From the NCBI GenBank assembly GCA_050742975.1, contig JBOGDQ010000191.1, forward strand, positions 1 through 56,613: a stretch of 56,613 nt of DNA. Reading direction: 5' to 3'. Below the pieces are notes generated by a model, which did no database searches, was not told the DNA's origin, and saw nothing but the letters and a program-made list of their open reading frames with translations. Below are positions 25,015 to 33,669 of this stretch, piece by piece (within the stretch, counting starts at the first letter, position 1; the number at the start of each line of letters is the position of its first letter). A program made the position numbers and the translations under genes. The stretch is from JBDTGE01 sp050742975 (GTDB lineage Bacteria; Actinomycetota; Actinomycetes; Mycobacteriales; Jatrophihabitantaceae).

Positions 25015-26124
25015 ATGCCCGACGCTCATCCGGTACTCGGCGAACGCATCGCGCGGCACGGCTTCGTGGACCGTCCGGCGGCGGACGCGGTCGCGGCGGC
25101 GGGGATGGCCTGCGGGATCCAGGCCCAGGATGGGCCGGCCTCCCGGCTCGGCGTGCGGGCCCGAGCGGCCGGCGTCACGGATGCGGATGTGCTTCGCGCG
25201 ATCGAGGACCGCGGCGTGGTGCGCACCTGGCTGATGCGCAACACCATCCACCTGGTTCCGGCCGATGACGCGAGGTGGATGACGGCCCTGCTCGGCCCGA
25301 TGATCCGCCGGCGCTTCGAGACGGTCCGCTGGCCGCAGCTCGGCCTGACCCCGGACGTGCTGGATGCTGCCGCCGCCGTCACGGCGGACGTCCTGCGCGG
25401 GCGGGCGCTGACCCGGCACGAGTTCACCGCTGCGCTGGCCGAGCATGGCGTGCGGATCAGCCCGGACGGGCAGGCGCCGACGCACGTGCTCGTGTACCTG
25501 AGCGCGATCGGACTCACGTGCCGCGCTGCAGACAGGGAACGAAGTGGGGGTGCCCCCGCGAGTAAGGGCGTAGCCCGCGGCGGAGCGACGTTCACGCTGC
25601 TGGACGAGTGGTCGCCCGACGCTGCGGGCGGCCCGCGCGGCGACGACGCGCTGGCCGAGCTGGCGCGCCGCTACTTCGGCGCGTTCTCGCCCGCGACTCC
25701 CGCCGACTTCACGACCTGGTCGGGGCTGCCGTCCTCGCGCGCGATCACCCTGATCCGGGACGAGCTCGCGCCGGTCGACATCGACGGCCGCGCGGGCTAC
25801 CGGCTGGGCGAGGTCGAGCCCGCGCGCGGGCTGCGCCTGCTGCCTGCGTTCGACAACTACCTGGTCGGCTACAGGGAGCGCGGCTTCCTCGACGAGTCGC
25901 GGCGCGCCGAGGTGTACGCCGGCGGGATGATCCGGCCGACCGTGTTGCTGGACGGCCGGATCGTCGGCCGCTGGCAGCTGCGTCGCAACGCCGGCCTCGC
26001 GACGATCGAGGTCGTCCCGTTCCTCGAGTTCACTCGCAGGGTCAAGCTCGGGCTCGAGGCCGAGGCAGCGGACCTCGCCCGCTTCCTCGGCACACCGGAC
26101 TGCCACCTGACCGTGACGGGCTGA
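25015..26124 (+). CDS. Winged-helix DNA-binding-domain protein (HTH_42/AlkX-like family)
   Basis: A 369-residue protein of the widespread family annotated as winged helix DNA-binding domain-containing protein. Family-like segments are GMACGIQAQDGPASRLGVRA, VVRTWLMRNTIHLVPADDAR, ALTRHEFTAALAEHG, the FGAFSPATPADFTTWSGLPS segment and LRLLPAFDNYLVGYRER. Some relatives are DNA glycosylases of the AlkZ type (DNA crosslink repair); the QxD/Q motif region here is IQAQDGPA, compatible with that group but not proof. Residues 177-191 come from a 45-bp palindromic repeat inserted in frame, which lies in a loop before FTLLDEWSP. ATG 25015 is the likely start. Confidence 0.82.
   Translation: MPDAHPVLGERIARHGFVDRPAADAVAAAGMACGIQAQDGPASRLGVRARAAGVTDADVLRAIEDRGVVRTWLMRNTIHLVPADDARWMTALLGPMIRRRFETVRWPQLGLTPDVLDAAAAVTADVLRGRALTRHEFTAALAEHGVRISPDGQAPTHVLVYLSAIGLTCRAADRERSGGAPASKGVARGGATFTLLDEWSPDAAGGPRGDDALAELARRYFGAFSPATPADFTTWSGLPSSRAITLIRDELAPVDIDGRAGYRLGEVEPARGLRLLPAFDNYLVGYRERGFLDESRRAEVYAGGMIRPTVLLDGRIVGRWQLRRNAGLATIEVVPFLEFTRRVKLGLEAEAADLARFLGTPDCHLTVTG
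25543..25587 (+). repeat. 45-bp nested-palindrome repeat, copy A, inside a coding region
   Basis: The sequence starts AGTGGGGGTGCCCCCGCGAG and ends CGTAGCCCGCGGCGGAGCG. It holds GGGGG/CCCCC and GGGC/GCCC inverted repeats. It aligns without gaps to copy B (34766-34810, opposite strand) at 36 of 45 positions. At 45 bp it adds exactly 15 codons (residues 177-191, SGGAPASKGVARGGA) to the winged-helix protein without breaking the frame. No other copy was found by eye in the window. Confidence 0.75.
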
Positions 26125-26194
26125 TAACTCGACCGCGATCGCGTGATCGCGATCGTGAAGACACGCAGTGCGGTGTACGCCTGCAAATGCAGGT

Positions 26195-26799
26195 TCAGTC
26201 GGCGACGAGGGCGGACGGGGTGAACTCGACAGCGAACGGCGCGCTCACCTCGAACGTGTCATCACCTGATACCGAGGCCGCCTCGAAGAAGTTGCCGTCC
26301 TCGCCCAGCTCCAGGGCCAGCACCGACGGCTCGGCCGGGTCCACGAGCCAGTAATGCTGAACGCCGAACCGCTCGTACAATGCTCGCTTCGCGGTGAGGT
26401 CGAAGGTGCGTGTGCGCGGAGAAAGGACCTCGATAGCGAGAAGCGGCGGCACGACGGTCCGGTTCTTCTCCGCAGCGCCGCGCCGCAGCACCAGCACATC
26501 CGGCTGCAGAGAAGTAGTCGGCTCCGGGACGAAGTCGAACGGCGCGACCAGCACATGGAACTCTCGTGGCACAGTCTTCTTCAGTAGCACCAACAGATTC
26601 ACGACGCACGTCTGATGCGCCAGATTTGGACTCGGCGACATCAGGATCTGCCCCTCGATCAGCTGGTAGTAGTGGTACCTGTCATCAGGCACCGCCTGCA
26701 GGTCGTCCCAGGTCCAGCCGTCGCTAGACGGGAGCCCGATCGTCAGCTCAGCCGCCATACCGTTCAGCGTAGGCGCGGCGGCTGCAGTCGGCAGGGCTG

Positions 26800-26803
<4 letters not shown>
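26195..26803 (-). CDS. Uma2-family putative nuclease (DUF820)
   Basis: A 202-residue Uma2/DUF820 protein with a PD-(D/E)XK nuclease-like fold. Motifs are WTWDDLQAVPDDRYHYYQLI with EGQILMSPSPNLAHQ at the start, then the catalytic-type FDFVPEPTTSLQPDVLVLRR (Asp) and PPLLAIEVLSPRTRTFDL (Glu-x-x-Ser-Pro), and a GVQHYWLVDPAEP segment. Biological function of the family is unsettled; it is abundant in actinobacteria and cyanobacteria. The ATG at 26803 overlaps the uvrB stop by ATGA, which favours this start; the in-frame ATG at 26758 (MAAELTIGLP) would give 187 residues. Confidence 0.85.
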
Positions 26804-28953
<2,150 letters not shown>

Positions 28954-29053
28954 GGGCACCACGGTACGGCCGCGGTCCGACAGCGCCGCCCCCTCATCCG
29001 CACCGGCCTCCTCGATCGCCGGTCGTGTCGGAACCCGCCGCTAGCCTGCGAAC

Positions 29054-29460
29054 ATGCATTCGATACCTGATCCGGAGGGGCGCGACTCCCAGGGTTCGCG
29101 TACACCGTCGGCCTGTGGGGGTTCGGCCATCCCGAGCTCGTGGTGTTCGGGCTCGAGTTCCGGCACGCCGGCGCGCTGCTCAACGAGGTGGGCGAGCAGG
29201 TCCGGGCCGGGCTCAGCCTGGTCGACGCCGAGGGCGTGTCCGCCGCGTCGATGCACCCGTCACACCACCTGCGGGTGTTCCCGGTCCCGAACCCGGAAGC
29301 CGTCATCCTGACGGCGCAGCAGGTGTACCGCACCGACGGCGGGCGCGTCGTTCCCGCGCTGCAGTTGGTCCACGCGGACAAGACTGGCTGCTTCCCGTGG
29401 GAGTCGGACTATCGCCCGGCGCGGTGGCGGCAGCCGATGCCGGGCACATTCGAAGCGTGA
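29054..29460 (+). pseudogene. DUF4262 protein gene with an N-terminal frameshift
   Basis: The frame ending at 29460 encodes a DUF4262-type protein (FAYTVGLWGFGHPELVVFGL, then FRHAGALLNEVGEQVRAGL, then TGCFPWESDYRPARWRQPM). In this frame a TGA lies at 29068 and no start codon lies before the conserved FAYTVGL. A good start, ATG 29054 (MHSIPDPEGRDSQG), lies in the frame one base over and would join the domain if one base were added near 29091-29095 (CCAGGGTTC). This looks like a one-base deletion, either real or a sequencing error. A shorter product from a GTG near 29137 would lack the first conserved motif. Confidence 0.6.
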
Positions 29461-29497
29461 CACCAACCCAGGTGCTGCGTCGGCGATACTCGACGGC

Positions 29498-30610
29498 GTG
29501 ATACTCGATGGCATGGGCGACATCGGATCCGCCGTCTCCGCGCTGACCGCCGCGTGGCTGCGTGAGCTGCCGCTCGACGAGGACACCGTCGTGTCCGGCG
29601 CCGGGCTGTGGCCGCTGCTTGCCCTGCTGGCCGGTGCGGCGGACGGGCGGGCGCGCGACGAGCTCGCCGCGGCCGTCGGGCTCGCCGCCGCCGAGGCACC
29701 GTCCGCTGCCGTCAAGCTGCTTGAAGCCCTGGACGCGTCCCCGGACATCGCCGCTGCCTCGGGAACCTGGATCCGCCCCGGCATCGAGCTGGACGAGTGG
29801 TGGCGTGCCCATGTCCCGGCCAGCAGCATCGGCGAGCTGACCTCCCAGGCTGCTCTCGATGCGTGGGCCCGGGATCGGACGGACGGCCTGATCGAGCGGA
29901 TGCCGATCGAGCTGACATCCGGGATACAGATCGTGCTCGCGAGCGCGCTTCTACTGCGCACCACCTGGCAGGACCGCTTCGCCGAATCCGAGCGCGACGG
30001 GCGAACCTGGCTGAACCGCTCCACAACGGGGGTCAGTGATGTCAGTGCCGTCGACGGTCCGGACGGGGCCGTGACGCTGGTGACGGTCCGCGGCGAGCGG
30101 GACGTCGATGTGCGCCTGGCGCTCGGGGCCGAGGGTGCCGCGCCCGCCGACGTGCTGGCGGCGCTGCTCACGGGCGTCACCCGAGCCACCGGCGCCGACC
30201 TGCTGGCGGCATCAACGCACGCTCCGGGAGTGGCCGTCAGCGAGGTCAGTGGCCGCGAGCCGAAGACGCGGCTCGCCCTGCCCGCGTTCGAGGTGCGCCG
30301 CTCGCACGACCTGCTTGCGCACAAGGACGTGTTCGGCCTGCGGACCGCCTGCGCCGAAGGCGGCTTCCCGCGGCTCAGCCGGACCCCGCTGCACGTCGAC
30401 CAGGCCGGCCAGCAGGTGCTCGCCCGGTTCTTCGCGACCGGCTTCGAGGCAGCGGCCGTCACCAGCACGGCCATGACCGCGAGCGCCATGCGCCGGGAAG
30501 CGACCACGCAGCAGCTCACCGTCACCTTCGACCGGCCGTTCGGATTCGCAGCGATCCACCGCACCACCGGCGTCCCGATCGTCGCCGGCTGGATCGCCGA
30601 CGTCGGCTGA
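29498..30610 (+). CDS. Serpin-family protein
   Basis: A 370-residue protein that fits the serpin fold along its length: an N-terminal SPLS-like segment (TVVSGAGLWPLLALLAGAAD), the helix-F/strand region IVLASALLLRTTWQDRFAE, the LALPAFEVRRSHDL strand, and the C-terminal VTFDRPFGFAAIHRTTGVPI with VAGWIADVG. The hinge before the reactive loop reads GFEAAAVTSTA (G315 to A325), close to the inhibitory consensus, although P14 is Phe instead of Thr/Ser. By alignment the scissile bond should fall near MTASAM. There is no signal peptide, so it acts in the cytoplasm if inhibitory. GTG 29498 or ATG 29513 may be the start. Confidence 0.75.
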   Translation: MILDGMGDIGSAVSALTAAWLRELPLDEDTVVSGAGLWPLLALLAGAADGRARDELAAAVGLAAAEAPSAAVKLLEALDASPDIAAASGTWIRPGIELDEWWRAHVPASSIGELTSQAALDAWARDRTDGLIERMPIELTSGIQIVLASALLLRTTWQDRFAESERDGRTWLNRSTTGVSDVSAVDGPDGAVTLVTVRGERDVDVRLALGAEGAAPADVLAALLTGVTRATGADLLAASTHAPGVAVSEVSGREPKTRLALPAFEVRRSHDLLAHKDVFGLRTACAEGGFPRLSRTPLHVDQAGQQVLARFFATGFEAAAVTSTAMTASAMRREATTQQLTVTFDRPFGFAAIHRTTGVPIVAGWIADVG

Positions 30611-30632
30611 GCTGAGCCGGGGCCGGTCCGCT

Positions 30633-30740
30633 GGTTTGCACCCGGTGCGCGCGCTCGTACCCGATCCAGCGTGGCCGGTTTGCACCCGGTACGCGCGCTG
30701 GGACCCCGGCTCCCGCGACGGTTACGGGTGCAAACCGGCC
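30633..30740. repeat. Direct repeats plus a 15-bp perfect inverted repeat
   Basis: GGTTTGCACCCGGTGCGCGC (continuing GCT, 30633-30655) is repeated 44 bp later (30677-30699) with one base changed. The second copy forms a perfect 15-bp inverted repeat: GGCCGGTTTGCACCC at 30673-30687 pairs with GGGTGCAAACCGGCC at 30726-30740. All lies in the 188-bp gap between the serpin and the membrane-protein gene. It could be a terminator-like hairpin or a regulator-binding array. No T-tract follows. Confidence 0.7.
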
Positions 30741-30798
30741 CGGAAGCAACGCGCCACCGGTTCGCCGGGGTGCCCCGTCGGTCTGATACAACGACGCG

Positions 30799-31500
30799 GT
30801 GACGTACGAGATCGAGTTCATCGACGAGACCGGCGCGCATCCCGCCAGTGAACCCCGGCGACGGGCGGACAGCCGTCCACAAATCGCCCTCGCCGTCGCC
30901 ACGCTGGGCTGGGTCGTCGCGGCCGCGATGGTGGCCGACGCGCCATTGCACACCGTCTATGGCCTGACCGCATCCCAACCGGAGGGCAGCGATTCGTCCG
31001 GGCCAGACCTCGTGTTCTCGATCGACGGCTGGGGACGGCAGCACATCAGCAACGGGACCATCGAAGGCCACGGGGCCCGGTTCGGCATCGGACTGTGCGT
31101 GTGCGGGGTGCTGTTCGTGCTGCTTGCCGGGTTCTGTGTCGTGCTCTATCACCGGCCCTGTCAGGCAACCGAGCGTTCGACGCTGCGTCGTGTCGCGGCG
31201 GGGTTCTGCATCGGGGCGACCGCCCTGCTCGCAGGCGTAATCGGCGCGGTGTACCTCGACACCAAGGCTGCCGTCGACTCGTACGCCAACTTCGCGGCCG
31301 GCGGGGACCCGACTCAGCCCGTGCTCCACGCGCGGTACGGCTCGTTCCTGTGGCTGTCCGCTGTCGCGCTGGCGTGTGCCCTGGTCGCTGCAGGTGCGCT
31401 GGCGGTGGCGGCGCGCGGCGCGCACCAGCACACCCCCGTCGCCCCCCTCCATGACGAGGATCCGGGCACTCACGATCCGGAGGCCGAGCAGCTGCGCTGA
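30799..31500 (+). CDS. Membrane protein of unknown function
   Basis: A 233-residue protein with four hydrophobic segments (about residues 30-48, ALAVATLGWVVAAAMVA; 97-117, GLCVCGVLFVLLAGFCVVLY; 134-153, CIGATALLAGVIGAVYL; 184-205, LWLSAVALACALVAAGALAV). A loop of about 45 residues between the first two (GLTASQPEGSDSSGPDLVFS) is probably outside the cell. The C-terminus is acidic. I recognise no family. The GTG start at 30799 lies after the repeat-rich gap; glgX follows 42 bp later on the same strand. Confidence 0.65.
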   Translation: MTYEIEFIDETGAHPASEPRRRADSRPQIALAVATLGWVVAAAMVADAPLHTVYGLTASQPEGSDSSGPDLVFSIDGWGRQHISNGTIEGHGARFGIGLCVCGVLFVLLAGFCVVLYHRPCQATERSTLRRVAAGFCIGATALLAGVIGAVYLDTKAAVDSYANFAAGGDPTQPVLHARYGSFLWLSAVALACALVAAGALAVAARGAHQHTPVAPLHDEDPGTHDPEAEQLR

Positions 31501-31542
31501 TCCGGTCGAGGACCGCTGCGCGCATCTGGCAGGCTGTGCGGA

Positions 31543-33669
31543 ATGGAGATCTGGCCCGGCACCCCGTACCCGCTGGGCGCGACCTACGACGGATCGGGAA
31601 CCAACTTCGCGCTGTTCAGCGAAGTCGCCGAGAAGGTCGAGCTGTGCCTGTTCGACGCCGCCGGCGCCGAGACCCGCGTCCGCCTCCCCGAGGTGGACGG
31701 GTTCGTCTGGCACGCGTTCCTGCCCGGTATCGAACCCGGTCAGCGCTACGGCTACCGCGTGCACGCCGCCTACGACCCGGACAAGGGCCAGCGCGGCAAC
31801 CCGACCAAGCTGCTGCTCGACCCGTACGCGAAGGCAATCGACGGCATCATCGAGTGGGACCAGTCCCTGTTCGGCTACGAGTTCGGCGATCCGGACAGCC
31901 GCAACGACGACGACTCCGCGGCGCACATGCCCAAGTGCGTCGTCATCAGCCCGTACTTCGACTGGGGCGTCGACCGGCCGCCGAGACATCCGTACAGCGA
32001 CACGGTCATCTACGAAGCCCACGTCAAGGGCCTGACGATGCAGCACTCCGAGCTGCCCGAGCAGGTGCGCGGAACGTACGCCGGCATCGCGCATCCGGTG
32101 ATCATCGAGCACCTCAAGCAGCTGGGCGTTACGGCAATCGAGCTGATGCCCGTGCACCACTACGTGAACGACTCGTTCCTCGTCGACAAAGGCCTGTCGA
32201 ACTACTGGGGCTACAACACGCTGGCCTTCTTCGCCCCTGACTTCAAGTACTCGTCCAGCTCGTCGCCGGGCAGCCAGGTTACCGAGTTCAAGTCGATGGT
32301 CCGCGCGCTGCACGAGGCGGGCATCGAGGTCATCCTCGACGTCGTCTACAACCACACCGGCGAAGGCAACCACCTCGGCCCGACGCTCTCCTTCCGCGGC
32401 ATCGACAACGCGGCCTACTACCGGCTCGAGGAGGACAGTCCGCAGCACTACACCGACTACACCGGCACCGGCAACACGCTCAACGTCCGGCAGCCGCACA
32501 CCCTGCAGCTGATCATGGACTCGCTGCGGTACTGGGTCACCGAGATGCACGTCGACGGGTTCCGGTTCGACCTCGCCGCGACGCTGGCCCGCGAGTTCTA
32601 CGACGTCGACCGGCTGTCCTCGTTCTTCGACCTCGTGCAGCAGGACCCGATCGTCAGCCAGGTAAAGCTGATCGCCGAGCCGTGGGACATCGGCCCGGGC
32701 GGCTATCAGGTCGGCAACTTCCCGCCGCAGTGGACGGAGTGGAACGGCAAATACCGAGACACGGTGCGCGACTTCTGGCGCGGCGAGCCGGCGACGATCG
32801 GCGAGTTCGCGGCCCGGCTGACCGGATCGGCCGACCTGTATGAGACGTCCGGCCGCCGGCCCGTCGCGAGCATCAACTTCGTCACCGCCCACGACGGGTT
32901 CACCCTGCTGGATCTGGTGTCCTACAACGAGAAGCACAACGAGGCGAACCAGGACGGCAACACCGACGGCGAGCGCCACAACCGCTCGTGGAACTGCGGG
33001 GTCGAAGGACCGTCGGATGATCCGGCGGTCCTCGAGCTGCGCGCGCAGCAGCGCCGGAACTTCCTGGCCACGCTGTTCCTGTCGCAGGGCGTGCCGATGC
33101 TGTGTCACGGCGACGAGCTCGGCCGCACGCAGCAGGGCAACAACAACGGCTACTGCCAGGACAACGAGCTGACCTGGGTGAACTGGGCCAAGGTCGACGT
33201 CGACCTGCTCGCCTTCACCCGCAGGCTGGCCGAGCTGCGTCGCGAGCACCCCGCGTTCCGCCGGCGCCGGTTCTTCGACGGGCGGCCGGTTCGTCGTCGG
33301 CGCGGTGCGGGAAACACGGACACCCTGCCGGACATCGAGTGGTTCACGCCCGACGGCGCGGAGATGACCGAGGAGGACTGGGACTCCGGCTTCGGCCGGG
33401 CGATCGCCGTCTACCTGAACGGCAACGGCATCCCAGGGACCGACACCCGCGGGCAGCGGATCGTCGACGACTCGTTCGTGCTCTGCTTCAGTGCGCATGA
33501 CGAGCCGATAGAGTTCCGCGTCCCGCCGGCCGAGTACGGCGCGGCGTGGGAGGTCGTCGTGGACACGCTGCGCCCGGACGAGAGCGGCGCGGACGACGTG
33601 GTCGTCGAGGCGGGCGGCGTCGTGACCGTCGGACCGCGCGCGCTCGTCGTCCTGCAGCAGGCGGGCTGA
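31543..33669 (+). CDS. glgX: Glycogen debranching enzyme GlgX/TreX
   Basis: Cleaves alpha-1,6 branches of glycogen, giving maltooligosaccharides for TreY. The 708-residue GH13 protein has an N-terminal CBM48-type domain (about 1-130), then the barrel with DVVYNHTGEGNHLGPTLSFR, the nucleophile in VDGFRFDLAATL (D343), the acid in LIAEPWDIGPGG (E379) and the transition-state Asp in VTAHDGFTLLDL (D451), and a beta-sandwich C-terminus. It is the first gene of the treX-treY-permease-treZ cluster; its TGA shares one base with the treY ATG. GlgX and TreX differ mainly by context, which here says trehalose. Confidence 0.95.
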   Translation: MEIWPGTPYPLGATYDGSGTNFALFSEVAEKVELCLFDAAGAETRVRLPEVDGFVWHAFLPGIEPGQRYGYRVHAAYDPDKGQRGNPTKLLLDPYAKAIDGIIEWDQSLFGYEFGDPDSRNDDDSAAHMPKCVVISPYFDWGVDRPPRHPYSDTVIYEAHVKGLTMQHSELPEQVRGTYAGIAHPVIIEHLKQLGVTAIELMPVHHYVNDSFLVDKGLSNYWGYNTLAFFAPDFKYSSSSSPGSQVTEFKSMVRALHEAGIEVILDVVYNHTGEGNHLGPTLSFRGIDNAAYYRLEEDSPQHYTDYTGTGNTLNVRQPHTLQLIMDSLRYWVTEMHVDGFRFDLAATLAREFYDVDRLSSFFDLVQQDPIVSQVKLIAEPWDIGPGGYQVGNFPPQWTEWNGKYRDTVRDFWRGEPATIGEFAARLTGSADLYETSGRRPVASINFVTAHDGFTLLDLVSYNEKHNEANQDGNTDGERHNRSWNCGVEGPSDDPAVLELRAQQRRNFLATLFLSQGVPMLCHGDELGRTQQGNNNGYCQDNELTWVNWAKVDVDLLAFTRRLAELRREHPAFRRRRFFDGRPVRRRRGAGNTDTLPDIEWFTPDGAEMTEEDWDSGFGRAIAVYLNGNGIPGTDTRGQRIVDDSFVLCFSAHDEPIEFRVPPAEYGAAWEVVVDTLRPDESGADDVVVEAGGVVTVGPRALVVLQQAG

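Noticed and set aside
30633..30740. Spaced direct repeats considered as a CRISPR-like array
   Set aside because: Only two direct copies exist, the third is inverted, and no cas gene is nearby.
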